Source: Lachnospiraceae bacterium (lineage in GTDB: Bacteria > Bacillota > Clostridia > Lachnospirales > Lachnospiraceae). Taken from it: DNA of 42,380 bases. Below the pieces are notes generated by a model, which made no database searches, had not been told where the DNA came from, and was given only the letters and a program-made list of their open reading frames with translations. How positions within the stretch are numbered: position 1 is the stretch's first letter; every line of letters starts with the position of its first letter. The DNA lies in assembly GCA_900753305.1 (NCBI GenBank), contig CAADYR010000158.1, forward strand, positions 1 through 42,380. The letters are read 5' to 3'. A program made the translations under genes and the position numbers. Below are positions 15,396 to 24,068 of this stretch, in pieces.

Positions 15396-15947
15396 TTACG
15401 CTGAGATTCCATATCCTCTGTTAGGAGATATGGCGCAATATGCTGCATCTGTCGTGAATATTACAATCAGTATCAAACTGAGAACTATTCTGACCTTTCG
15501 ATTTAATCTATGGTAGCCTTTCATATACAAAGGCATCAGATAGCAGTTAAGCAGCACACCTCCAGGTTCAAAGGCAACTGCGCCTACAAGGCATATTCTT
15601 CCTTCCACATTCAACCGATAGCCACTGTAATCCCACCAGCGCATCCCCCATTTCCATTCCAGGTAAACGCTGGTCCAGTACTCTACGACAGAGCACAACA
15701 GCATAGAAAGCACAAATGTCCATAGCGGATGCTCATGCAGTTTATGCAGAATCATATAAATCAGAATACCGCCTATCCCATATATCGGAAGATATGAACC
15801 TATATAGATTCCCCTGTTTACAAAACGATGCTCTACCACAAGGAAAATCCCTACTTCCCATAGCCAGCCGATAAAAGACAGTACAAAGAATAATAAAGTG
15901 TAAAAATCCGGAGTGCGAAACTCCCGACATGACTGTTTCCTTTTCAT
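15396..15947 (-). CDS. Small multipass membrane protein, putative ABC transporter permease (CmpB-like) family
   Basis: The 183-residue protein has about four hydrophobic segments: LLFFVLSFIGWLWEVGIFL, the IGSYLPIYGIGGILIYMIL region, WTFVLSMLLCSVVEYWTSVY, and a C-terminal IVLSLILIVIFTTDAAYC. The FIGWLWE, GIGGILIY and KWGMRWWDYSGYRLNVEGRICL signatures are those of a widespread Firmicutes family labelled putative ABC-transporter permease, whose real function is not established. There is no clear ribosome binding site before the ATG. It follows 15982-16860 by 34 bases and may be co-transcribed. No ATPase partner is nearby. Confidence 0.7.
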   Translation of the reverse strand: MKRKQSCREFRTPDFYTLLFFVLSFIGWLWEVGIFLVVEHRFVNRGIYIGSYLPIYGIGGILIYMILHKLHEHPLWTFVLSMLLCSVVEYWTSVYLEWKWGMRWWDYSGYRLNVEGRICLVGAVAFEPGGVLLNCYLMPLYMKGYHRLNRKVRIVLSLILIVIFTTDAAYCAISPNRGYGISA

Positions 15948-15981
15948 AATAATAGTATGCCTATCTATACTATTTATATTC

Positions 15982-16860
15982 TTAGATGTTTTCCTCCATA
16001 ATTTTCTGCCATTTTAGGTATTGCTTTGCAGATACATTTTGTAAATTCCATAATTTTAATGCATCCAATGAAGCATAATACACACTTCGCTTCACTTTTT
16101 TCCCTTTATATTGTTCTTCTTCCACCTGCATATCCTTTATTTCATACTTAGAACCATTCAGGCGAAATGTTCTTGAAGTATCAATTCCAAGTTTATTAAG
16201 AAAATCAAATGCTTCCTCTAACTGTAATGTTTTAATATTTCCATTGATCCAATTACTTTTGCCTGTATAAAACAGTTTCTCCAACCCCTCCTTCATACGT
16301 TCAAAATATGCAGCAAATGGATCTTCTGCATTTTCATTTCCCTGAAGCTCTATATGCGTATCATAAAACGTCAGTTTTCTCCCCTGACCTGCATCAAAGC
16401 TTTCTCCAACTGCAATCCCGATTTCATTGCGTTTGGTATTATAGTCAATATGATCAGAATGTATCATAAAAGAATCCTTTACTTCTTCCGACTCTATATC
16501 ATCCATTAACATGTCAAATGCCCAGTCTGATATCAGACATTCTTCACCGTTTACCTTTACAATACTTCTGAAACTGCTATCTATATTTATTTCCAGTTCC
16601 AATGCCTCTCCCTTTTCATATGCTGCTTTGACTATCTCCGGTGTCGATGCATCCTGACTGTTCCACTGTTCAAATAAATACTGCAAATCTCCTTTGATTT
16701 TTCCATCATAATGATTAAATTCCTGTGGTAAATCACTCTCAGATATTTCGTGATTTAACCATTTTACAAGTACATCTGATTTATCATCCTGCCCCGTTAA
16801 TTTCCTGTTCTTACAATCATACTGATAATGAAATGTATCTCCAATATTAGTTATCTGCAT
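15982..16860 (-). CDS. Uncharacterised cytosolic protein
   Basis: I do not recognise this 292-residue protein. It starts MQITNIGDTFHYQYDCKNRK, has no signal peptide or membrane segment, is acidic, and ends with a basic KGKKVKRSVYYASLDALKLW and LKWQKIMEENI tail. AAGGAGGGG lies directly before the ATG at 16860, so a longer TTG-start form is unlikely. The upstream region has a TATAAT -10 box and a perfect 16-bp dyad (16904-16919), immediately downstream of the two-component genes. It may be a target of that system; this is inference from position only. Confidence 0.7.
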   Translation of the reverse strand: MQITNIGDTFHYQYDCKNRKLTGQDDKSDVLVKWLNHEISESDLPQEFNHYDGKIKGDLQYLFEQWNSQDASTPEIVKAAYEKGEALELEINIDSSFRSIVKVNGEECLISDWAFDMLMDDIESEEVKDSFMIHSDHIDYNTKRNEIGIAVGESFDAGQGRKLTFYDTHIELQGNENAEDPFAAYFERMKEGLEKLFYTGKSNWINGNIKTLQLEEAFDFLNKLGIDTSRTFRLNGSKYEIKDMQVEEEQYKGKKVKRSVYYASLDALKLWNLQNVSAKQYLKWQKIMEENI

Positions 16861-16882
16861 ATCTTCCCCTCCTTTAAACAAT

Positions 16883-16919
16883 ATTATAACGTTCGAAGCG
16901 AGGACATTTATCTAAATGT
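16883..16919 (-). promoter_or_regulatory. Promoter with 16-bp dyad before 15982-16860
   Basis: The -10 box TATAAT lies at 16888-16883 on the minus strand with no good -35 box. The perfect dyad ACATTTATCTAAATGT (16904-16919) is centred about 35 bases upstream of the predicted start, replacing the -35 box. This suggests regulator-dependent transcription. Confidence 0.5.
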
Positions 16920-16947
16920 AAAAATTACTGCGTTTTTAGTAAAAAAT

Positions 16948-16973
16948 AATAGGCATAGTCTCCCATGCCTATT
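16948..16973 (-). terminator. Terminator of the two-component operon
   Basis: AATAGGCAT and ATGCCTATT form a 9-bp stem that overlaps the kinase stop codon, followed on the minus strand by ATTTTTT. Confidence 0.8.
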
Positions 16974-18231
16974 TTACATACATAATAATATCTGTTTTAA
17001 ATTCTCCATTTTCAGTATTTATTTTCATGCTGCCATAATACTTATCAACAATTTGTTTTATATTTATCATCCCAAGCCCATGTTCCGCTTTATTATCCTT
17101 GGTGGACAAATAGGTATTTCCCCGTTTTTGAATTACCCCATCATAAGTATTATGAACTTTCAAATAGAGTATACCTTTATTATATTTCATATATATGGTC
17201 AATTTTCTGTCCGTTGTTTTTTTCAGTGCTGTAATTGCATTTTCCAACAAATTGCTAAGTACTATGTTTAAATCAAATGTATCCATAAAGTTCTCTTTTG
17301 GTACTTCAATAGAAATATCAACTTCACTTTTAATTTCATATGCTTTTGCAAGTATATAATTCAAAATACTGTCTACCTCATTATTACCACTTCGCACATA
17401 TTCATGAGCACAATAAACGGCCGTTTCAATCTGTTTCATATACTTTGTTGCATTATCATACTCACCTTTTTGAATATATTCCTGAATTAAATACATATGA
17501 TTATGAATATCATGCCGCAAAGATCTGATATTTTTCTGCGTTGTTTCTATTATCTCAAATTGATTTTGATACATCTTCACACTTTGTTCCAACATTGCTT
17601 TTTGAAATTGATTCTTATATGCATCATGAATGTTTTCATAAATATAAAATGTACTTATATTCATAACTCCAATAATGCTTAATGCTAATATAGAACGATA
17701 ATCATTTTGTTTACTGCTATCTACTATAATATCCCCTATATAAGCACTTCCCAGTGAGATCAATAAAATATTTATGTACCCCCAAAAGGGAATCGTCCCA
17801 TCCTTTTTTAATGAGAAAAGTCTCTCAAAAATCAAAACCAACAACATAATCAGAATAATTGATGTAAGTTGTCCTAAATTGGGATCTATCTGTTTTCCCA
17901 TCTTACGCGTCATATACCAAATGATATCTTCCGAAATAAATCCTACGGAAAAAGTCATAAGGGATGCAAGTAATTTCTTATAAAATATTCCTTCATAAAA
18001 GAAACTGGCTATAACAAAAATTCCTATTACAGATGTAATAATTGTAAGCCAGAAACTTTCAATATAAAAATAGGCAAACCAGTTTACCAGCCAGACAATT
18101 GTAAAAATTATTGTATTGTATGAATGCTTTTCACCTTTAAAAAATAATCTTAAAAACCTTACATCTGCATATAAACTGAATACATTCAATATCCCACTTA
18201 ATACAACATCATACCAATGCAACCATATCAC
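16969..18231 (-). CDS. AgrC-like sensor histidine kinase (GHKL ATPase)
   Basis: The 420-residue protein has about six hydrophobic N-terminal segments (residues 1-190), a dimerisation/phosphoacceptor helix with LRHDIHNHMYLIQEYI (His in RHDIHNH), and a C-terminal GHKL ATPase domain with NIVLSNLLENAI (N box) and HGLGMINIKQIVDKYYG (G box). This is the AgrC/ComD-type peptide-sensing architecture. It starts with GTG overlapping the response regulator stop (GTGA), so translation is coupled. No AgrB/AgrD-type peptide genes are seen nearby, so the signal is unknown. Confidence 0.9.
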   Translation of the reverse strand: MIWLHWYDVVLSGILNVFSLYADVRFLRLFFKGEKHSYNTIIFTIVWLVNWFAYFYIESFWLTIITSVIGIFVIASFFYEGIFYKKLLASLMTFSVGFISEDIIWYMTRKMGKQIDPNLGQLTSIILIMLLVLIFERLFSLKKDGTIPFWGYINILLISLGSAYIGDIIVDSSKQNDYRSILALSIIGVMNISTFYIYENIHDAYKNQFQKAMLEQSVKMYQNQFEIIETTQKNIRSLRHDIHNHMYLIQEYIQKGEYDNATKYMKQIETAVYCAHEYVRSGNNEVDSILNYILAKAYEIKSEVDISIEVPKENFMDTFDLNIVLSNLLENAITALKKTTDRKLTIYMKYNKGILYLKVHNTYDGVIQKRGNTYLSTKDNKAEHGLGMINIKQIVDKYYGSMKINTENGEFKTDIIMYVK

Positions 18232-18956
18232 CCCATTTTCTCAAAATATTCTAATAATATATTGTTTACCTGTTTTCTATGAGACTGGCTGATCGGTAAC
18301 TTCTTTCCATCTGACATGACCACTTCATTCCCACAAAATTGCAGAACATATTGAAGATTGATAATGTATGATTTATGTATTTCTATAAAAGATTCTGACT
18401 GAATCATCTTCTTAACATCGGACATACTTCCATAAAATTCTACCTTATCATCTACATCTGTAGTTCGCTTTTTTATTTTTATTTTTCTTCCTTCACACTG
18501 AAAATATAATATTTCATTTGCCCGTATATGAATCTTTTGCTTTCCCACTTTTATTTCGAAATATAATGTATTCATATATAATCTTGCATACAGATTCATT
18601 ATACGGCTTATATCCTGCTTGGTTACTGGTTTAATCAGGAAATCCATAGGTCTTACCTTAAATAATTGCATCGCGTAGCTTTCCTTTGATGATACATATA
18701 CAATCTGTGTAATATCCTGTAAGGAAAAGTTACGTATCTGCCTGCCAATCTCAACTCCATTCATTGTTTCAAATTCTATATCCAGAAATATCAGTTCAAA
18801 TGCTCCTGTAGATTCCATATCTTTAATGAGTTCTTCACCTGTAGTAAAAATTTTTACATCTATATCAAATTCACTATGTAATGAATAGTGAAACAAGTAA
18901 GTTCGTATTTGATTGCAAAACTCTCTATCATCATCACATATCGCTATTCGCAGCAT
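18228..18956 (-). CDS. LytTR-family response regulator (AgrA-like)
   Basis: The 242-residue protein has a receiver domain (AICDDDREFC with acidic pair, phosphoacceptor Asp in LIFLDIEFE, and the late Lys in FLIKPVTK) and a C-terminal LytTR DNA-binding domain (about 135-240, including FIEIHKSYIINLQYV and SDGKKLPISQSHRKQV). GAGGGAT precedes the ATG. It is the first gene of the pair with the AgrC-like kinase. LytTR regulators bind short repeats; the dyad at 16904-16919 is a candidate target but does not match the Agr consensus clearly. Confidence 0.92.
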   Translation of the reverse strand: MLRIAICDDDREFCNQIRTYLFHYSLHSEFDIDVKIFTTGEELIKDMESTGAFELIFLDIEFETMNGVEIGRQIRNFSLQDITQIVYVSSKESYAMQLFKVRPMDFLIKPVTKQDISRIMNLYARLYMNTLYFEIKVGKQKIHIRANEILYFQCEGRKIKIKKRTTDVDDKVEFYGSMSDVKKMIQSESFIEIHKSYIINLQYVLQFCGNEVVMSDGKKLPISQSHRKQVNNILLEYFEKMG

Positions 18957-18994
18957 ACCATATCCCTCATGTATTATTTATTTTACTATGATAA

Positions 18995-19028
18995 CAAAAA
19001 CCGGGGAAGCATAAACTTCTCCGGTTTT
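18995..19028 (-). terminator. Terminator of the butyryl-CoA operon
   Basis: On the minus strand AACCGGAGAAG pairs with CTTCCCCGGTT (one G-U) and is followed by TTTTTG. It lies about 40 bases after the etfA stop. Confidence 0.85.
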
Positions 19029-19064
19029 CTATCCGTTTGAGCACTATAAAAATAAATTTACTGA

Positions 19065-20114
19065 TTAGTTAGCCTTTGCAGCCTTAGCAGCTTTTAACTG
19101 CTCTGTCAGCATAGGAACAATCTTGTTTAAGTCGCCTACGATACCGTAATCAGCTACATCGAAGATAGGAGCTGTCTCATCCTTGTTAATTGCAATGATG
19201 ATATCAGATTCTTCCATACCTGCCAAATGCTGAATAGCACCGGAGATACCGATTGCAAAGTATACGTTAGGACGTACAGTCTTACCTGTCTGACCTACCT
19301 GCAGATCTTTGCTCTTCCAGCCAGCATCTACAACTGCACGAGAGCAGCTTACTGTACCGCCGATAGCTTCTGCAAGGTCATCAAGAAGCTTGAAGTTCTC
19401 AGCACTTCCTACTCCACGACCACCAGATACAAGGATCTTAGCATCCATGATATCTACTGTCTCAGATAAGTTCTTAACTACTTTAAGGATCTCTACATAC
19501 TTGTTATCAGGTGTGAATCCAGGATTGAACTCTTCGATAACAGCCTTTGCACCATCGTTCTTAGGAAGCTTCTGCATAACGCCAGGACGTACAGTAGCCA
19601 TCTGAGGACGGAACTCAGGGCAAGCGATTGTAGCGATTGTGTTACCACCGAAAGCAGGACGAGTCATCAGTAACTGATTGTGCTTCTGCTCTCTTCCAGG
19701 AATCGGATTGATAGGGAAATCACCGATTTCAAGGGATGTACAGTCTGCTGTCAGACCTGTATGGATTCTAGCAGATACACGAGGACCAAGGTCACGACCG
19801 ATTGCTGTAGCACCTACTAATAAAATCTCAGGTTTATATTTCTCCACAACAGATGCTAATGCATGTGCATAAGGCTCTGTTCTGTATTCCTTTAATTCAG
19901 GATCATCTACCAGGATAACTCTGTCTGCACCATATGCAGCAAGTTCATCTGCAAGATCCTTAACACCACTACCTACTAATACTGCTGTTACTTCTGTTGA
20001 TAATTTTTCAGCCAGTCTTTTGCCTTCGCCGATTAACTCAAGTGCGATACCGCTTACCTTGTTATCTACCTGCTGAGCAAAGACAAACACGCCTTTATAT
20101 TCTTCTAAATTCAT
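19065..20114 (-). CDS. etfA: Electron transfer flavoprotein alpha subunit
   Basis: EtfA pairs with EtfB and, with Bcd, couples crotonyl-CoA reduction to ferredoxin reduction (electron bifurcation) in butyrate producers. The 349-residue protein has the N-terminal EtfA fold and the C-terminal FAD-binding domain with LVSGGRGVGSAENF and VGQTGKTVRPNVYFAIGISG, then DIIIAINKDETAPIF. GGAGG precedes the ATG. It is the last gene of the operon, 51 bases after etfB, followed by a terminator. Confidence 0.96.
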   Translation of the reverse strand: MNLEEYKGVFVFAQQVDNKVSGIALELIGEGKRLAEKLSTEVTAVLVGSGVKDLADELAAYGADRVILVDDPELKEYRTEPYAHALASVVEKYKPEILLVGATAIGRDLGPRVSARIHTGLTADCTSLEIGDFPINPIPGREQKHNQLLMTRPAFGGNTIATIACPEFRPQMATVRPGVMQKLPKNDGAKAVIEEFNPGFTPDNKYVEILKVVKNLSETVDIMDAKILVSGGRGVGSAENFKLLDDLAEAIGGTVSCSRAVVDAGWKSKDLQVGQTGKTVRPNVYFAIGISGAIQHLAGMEESDIIIAINKDETAPIFDVADYGIVGDLNKIVPMLTEQLKAAKAAKAN

Positions 20115-20165
20115 GTTGAACCTCCATATTTAATAGCACTTCGTATGTTCTAAATTAATGCATTA

Positions 20166-20948
20166 TTAAATCACATGCTTCTCTTTTAACTTGTCCATGA
20201 TATAAGTTACAGATTCGGAAGGATCTAAAGTAACCTTCTCGCCCTGTCCTTTTCTTACCTTATCAGATGCTCTTGCGATCTGTGTAGGTGAACCCTTCAG
20301 ACCAAGGTTAGAATCTTCAACATCCTTTAAGTCTGCTCTGCCCCATACGGTGATGTCAGCCTTGAATGCATCGAAAATTCCGCCTGGTGTCATATAACGA
20401 GGCTCGTTTAATTCAGCAAGTGCTGTAACTAAGCAAGGCATTTTAGCTTTTAATACATGATATCTGTCATCATACTGACGCTCAACGATTACGCTGTCGC
20501 CTTCTACTTCGATCTTCTGTGCATAGGAGATTACAGGAATTCCAAGATGCTCGGAAATCTGAGGACCAACCTGTGCTGTATCACCATCGATAGCCTGACG
20601 GCCTGTGATGATCAAATCATAGTCAAGGTTACGGATAGCGCCTGCAAGTGTCTGGGAAGTAGCCCATGTGTCTGCACCACCAAGTACTCTGTCTGTTACA
20701 AGGATTCCCTTGTCAGCGCCCATAGCAAGAGCTTCACGAAGTACTTCTTCTGCCTTAGGAAGACCCATTGTGATAACGGTAACTTCTGCACCGTACTGAT
20801 CCTTTAATCTTAATGCTGCTTCAAGACCTGCTTTGTCATCAGGATTCATGATTGTAAGCATAGCTGCTCTATCAAGTGTACCATCAGGATTGAACTTAAC
20901 GCCACCCTTTGTATCAGGTACCTGTTTAACACATACTACAATTTTCAT
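20166..20948 (-). CDS. etfB: Electron transfer flavoprotein beta subunit
   Basis: The 260-residue protein (MKIVVCVKQVPDT...) has the EtfB signature: MNPDDKAGLEAALRLKD, VITMGLPKAEEVLREALAMG and the flavin/AMP loop TGRQAIDGDTAQVGPQ. In bifurcating complexes this subunit holds the second FAD. The start at 20948 has AAGGAGAA upstream; an in-frame start six codons earlier overlaps that site. The bcd-etfB gap is unusually long for this operon (174 bases) and is filled by a structured element (21000-21124). Confidence 0.96.
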   Translation of the reverse strand: MKIVVCVKQVPDTKGGVKFNPDGTLDRAAMLTIMNPDDKAGLEAALRLKDQYGAEVTVITMGLPKAEEVLREALAMGADKGILVTDRVLGGADTWATSQTLAGAIRNLDYDLIITGRQAIDGDTAQVGPQISEHLGIPVISYAQKIEVEGDSVIVERQYDDRYHVLKAKMPCLVTALAELNEPRYMTPGGIFDAFKADITVWGRADLKDVEDSNLGLKGSPTQIARASDKVRKGQGEKVTLDPSESVTYIMDKLKEKHVI

Positions 20949-20999
20949 TGTTATTCTCCTTATCAAACTTAATTTAGGGTTAGTTACACATTTATACTA

Positions 21000-21124
21000 A
21001 AGACGTGCACTCGAAAATCTACGATTTTCTCGTTCGCGCGTTGCGTTGCAACGTGCTCTACGCCATTACAAGCAACTGTTTTTCTGCGAGCAGAAAACTG
21101 TTGCTTTCATGTCTAGCACGTCTT
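21000..21124. repeat. Structured palindromic element between bcd and etfB
   Basis: AAGACGTGC (21000-21008) and GCACGTCTT (21116-21124) close a 125-base unit. It contains GAAAATC-TAC-GATTTTC (21013-21029), a GTTGC/GCAAC-rich stretch, and a long stem from AGCAAC (21071) to GTTGCT (21105) with an inner TTTTCTGC-GA-GCAGAAAA. The outer 3' arm overlaps the bcd stop codon. It may be a small insertion or an mRNA processing or stability element. Confidence 0.65.
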
Positions 21125-22289
21125 ACTTTAACAGATTCGCGGAGATTACCATTCTCTGAACTTCGCTGGTTCCTTCGTAGATCTCTGTGATCTTAGCATC
21201 TCTCATCATACGCTCTACTTCGTATTCTCTTGTATAACCATAACCACCATGTAACTGTACAGCCTTAGTTGTTACTTCCATAGCCATCTCTGCTGCGTAT
21301 AACTTAGCCATAGCTGCTTCTACATTGTAGGATGTCTTATGATCCTTTGTATACTGATCCTTGGTGCAAGCTGCCTTGTATACCATGAACTGAGCTGCCT
21401 GAGCCTTTGTAGCCATATCAGCAAGCTGGAACTGTGTATTCTGGAACTGTCCGATAGCACGTCCGAACTGTTTTCTTTCTTTTACATATGCGATTGTTCT
21501 CTCTAATGCACCTTCGCCAAGACCAAGTGCCTGAGCAGCGATACCGATACGTCCACCATCCAGTGTATGCATTGCGATACCAAAGCCCTTGCCCTGAGCA
21601 CCTAACATATTTTCCTTAGGGATACGGCAATCTGTGAAGATCAGTTCGTATGTGGATGAACCACGGATACCCATCTTCTTCTCCTTTGTACCAAAGCTGA
21701 ATCCAGGTGTGCCCTTCTCAACGATGAATGCGGAGATTTCCTTTGTCATTCTGCCACGCTTCTCAACCATACCTGTGATAGCGAAGATTACATATACGTC
21801 AGCTTCTTTACCGTTTGTGATGAAGATCTTGGAACCGTTAAGTCCCCATTCGTCACCATCCAATACAGCCTTTGTCTGCTGTCCCTGAGCGTCTGTACCA
21901 GCGCCTGGCTCAGTTAAACCGAAAGCACCGATCTTCTTGCCGCTTGCAAGGTCTGGTAAATACTTCTTCTTCTGATCTTCTGTACCGAATGTAAGAATAG
22001 GATCACAGCACAGAGATGTATGTGCAGATACAATAACTGCTGTAGTACCGCATACCTTAGCTAATTCTTCTACGCACATAGCATATGTTAAAATATCGCA
22101 GCCCTGTCCGCCGTATTCCTTTGGTACAGGAATACCCATGAAGCCTGCTTTTGCCATTTTTTCTACAGTCTCTCTAGGGAAAACTTCTGTCTCATCCACT
22201 TCAATTGCAAGAGGTTTAACCTCTTTTTCAGCGAACTCTCTGAACAGAGCTCTCGCCATCTCATGCTCTTTACTTAATGTAAAATCCAT
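21123..22289 (-). CDS. bcd: Butyryl-CoA dehydrogenase
   Basis: The acyl-CoA dehydrogenase reduces crotonyl-CoA to butyryl-CoA together with EtfAB. The 388-residue protein has the family order: MDFTLSKEHEMARALFREFA start, AFGLTEPGAGTDA, FITNGKEADVYVIFA, ERKQFGRAIGQFQ and the catalytic region with the glutamate in ITEIYEGTSEVQR. GGAGG precedes the ATG. It follows hbd by 87 bases, with a hairpin in the gap. Confidence 0.96.
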   Translation of the reverse strand: MDFTLSKEHEMARALFREFAEKEVKPLAIEVDETEVFPRETVEKMAKAGFMGIPVPKEYGGQGCDILTYAMCVEELAKVCGTTAVIVSAHTSLCCDPILTFGTEDQKKKYLPDLASGKKIGAFGLTEPGAGTDAQGQQTKAVLDGDEWGLNGSKIFITNGKEADVYVIFAITGMVEKRGRMTKEISAFIVEKGTPGFSFGTKEKKMGIRGSSTYELIFTDCRIPKENMLGAQGKGFGIAMHTLDGGRIGIAAQALGLGEGALERTIAYVKERKQFGRAIGQFQNTQFQLADMATKAQAAQFMVYKAACTKDQYTKDHKTSYNVEAAMAKLYAAEMAMEVTTKAVQLHGGYGYTREYEVERMMRDAKITEIYEGTSEVQRMVISANLLK

Positions 22290-22326
22290 GTTAAAAATCC
22301 TCCATTATCTATAATCTTATAAATCC

Positions 22327-22364
22327 GACCAAGGGAACTGTCCTACCAGCTCCCTCCGCCGGTC
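22327..22364 (-). promoter_or_regulatory. Intercistronic hairpin between hbd and bcd
   Basis: On the minus strand GGGAGCTG pairs with CAGTTCCC (one G-U), enclosed by GACC/GGTC. There is no T-run, so it is more likely a stability or processing element than a terminator. Confidence 0.45.
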
Positions 22365-22376
22365 TTATATTAACTC

Positions 22377-23216
22377 TTATTTACTGTAATCGTAGAAGCC
22401 AACGCCTGTCTTCTTACCAAGCTTACCTGCACGAACCATCTTTCTAAGAAGTGGTGAAGGAGCATACTTGGAATCGCCTGTTTCAGCATAGATTACTTCC
22501 ATGATAGCAAGCACGATATCAAGTCCGATGTAATCGCCAAGTGCTAAAGGTCCCATAGGATGATTTGCACCAAGCTGCATAGCTACATCAATATCCTTAA
22601 CGCTTGCAACACCTGCTGCATATACGTTGATTGCTTCGTTGATCATAGGGATCAGGATTCTGTTTACTACGAAACCTGCTGCCTCGTTAACCTCTACAGG
22701 TGTCTTGCCGATCTCTGTAGCGATTGCCTTGATCTTCTCAACTAATTCCTTAGGTGTATTAGCACCTGCGATAACTTCTACTAACTTCATTCTGTCAGCA
22801 GGGTTAAAGAAATGCATACCTACTAAAGGACGGTCAAGACCTGCACCCATCTCTGTGATAGACAGAGAAGATGTATTTGTAGCAAAGATACAATCAGGTT
22901 TTACAATGTCCTGTAATTCCTTGAATGTTGTCTTCTTGATTTCCATCTTTTCAGGAGCAACTTCGATTACCATATCACAATCTGTACAGATATCCTTTAA
23001 GCCAGTTGTGATCTTGGCAGCGATTGCGTCTGCCTTTTCCTGTGTGATCTTTTCCTTGCCTACGAGGAAGTTAAGATTCTTTAAGATCTTAGCCTTACCG
23101 CCATCAGCAAATTCCTGCTTAATATCACATAAGCATACTTCATAGCCATCGGTCATTGCAAAAGCCTGTGCAATACCGGAGCCCATTGTACCAGCACCAA
23201 TAATACCTACTTTCAT
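22377..23216 (-). CDS. hbd: 3-hydroxybutyryl-CoA dehydrogenase
   Basis: The enzyme reduces acetoacetyl-CoA to 3-hydroxybutyryl-CoA with NADH. The 279-residue protein starts with the Rossmann motif VGIIGAGTMGSGIAQAFA, has the family signature HFFNPADRMKLVEVIAG with the catalytic His and NTSSLSITEMG, and ends with AGKLGKKTGVGFYDYSK. AAGGAGG precedes the ATG. It sits between crt and bcd in the operon. Confidence 0.96.
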   Translation of the reverse strand: MKVGIIGAGTMGSGIAQAFAMTDGYEVCLCDIKQEFADGGKAKILKNLNFLVGKEKITQEKADAIAAKITTGLKDICTDCDMVIEVAPEKMEIKKTTFKELQDIVKPDCIFATNTSSLSITEMGAGLDRPLVGMHFFNPADRMKLVEVIAGANTPKELVEKIKAIATEIGKTPVEVNEAAGFVVNRILIPMINEAINVYAAGVASVKDIDVAMQLGANHPMGPLALGDYIGLDIVLAIMEVIYAETGDSKYAPSPLLRKMVRAGKLGKKTGVGFYDYSK

Positions 23217-23264
23217 TGAAAGTTCCTCCTTGTATTATGAATCATATATTTTAATTTAGTTGAA

Positions 23265-24050
23265 TTAGCAATTCTTGAATGGCTCTTTTACCTTTTCCTT
23301 ATTCTTGTCAAGGAAGAAAGCCATACCATACTTCTGATCTTCTGTCTCGAAGCAGTCACCAAAAAGCTTCTCTTCAATTACGATTGCTTCATCCATATCT
23401 GCGTCTAAGCCTTCGTTAATAGCCTTCTTGCAGTTGCGAACAGCGATAGGAGCGTTCTTTGCGATAGTAGCTGCCATCTTCTCTGCTGCAGGCATTAACT
23501 CTTCTGCAGGATATACAGCGTTTACAAGACCGATTCTGTATGCTTCATCTGCCTTGATATTTCTGGCTGTATAGATCATCTGCTTAGCCATACCAGCACC
23601 TACGAGACGTGCAAGTCTCTGTGTTCCACCAAATCCAGGTGTGATACCAAGACCTACTTCAGGCTGACCAAATACTGCATTCTCAGAACAGATTCTGATG
23701 TCACAGCTCATGGAAATCTCGCATCCACCGCCAAGTGCAAAGCCGTTAACTGCTGCGATAACAGGGATAGGGAATGTTTCCAGTTTGCGGAACACATCGT
23801 TACCCTTCTTACCGAAAGCTTCGCCTTCAGCCTTGGTCAATGTGCTCATCTCTCCGATATCTGCGCCTGCTACGAATGATTTAGCGCCTGCTCCTGTGAG
23901 GATAAGGCATCTTACTTCGTCAAGGTTTACAGCATCCAGAGTTGCATTTAATTCATCAAGTACCTGAGAATTTAATGCATTCAAAGCCTTTTCACGGCTG
24001 ATGGTGATCTTACCAACTGCGCCGTTCTGCTCATATACTATATATTCCAT
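23265..24050 (-). CDS. crt: Crotonase (3-hydroxybutyryl-CoA dehydratase)
   Basis: The enzyme dehydrates 3-hydroxybutyryl-CoA to crotonyl-CoA. The 261-residue enoyl-CoA hydratase family protein has the oxyanion segments FVAGADIGEM and NGFALGGGCEISMSCD and the two catalytic glutamates expected in GGCEIS and GQPEVGLGITPGFGGTQ. AAGGAG precedes the ATG. It follows thl by 18 bases. Confidence 0.95.
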   Translation of the reverse strand: MEYIVYEQNGAVGKITISREKALNALNSQVLDELNATLDAVNLDEVRCLILTGAGAKSFVAGADIGEMSTLTKAEGEAFGKKGNDVFRKLETFPIPVIAAVNGFALGGGCEISMSCDIRICSENAVFGQPEVGLGITPGFGGTQRLARLVGAGMAKQMIYTARNIKADEAYRIGLVNAVYPAEELMPAAEKMAATIAKNAPIAVRNCKKAINEGLDADMDEAIVIEEKLFGDCFETEDQKYGMAFFLDKNKEKVKEPFKNC

Positions 24051-24068
24051 GTTCGAATCTCCTTAATA

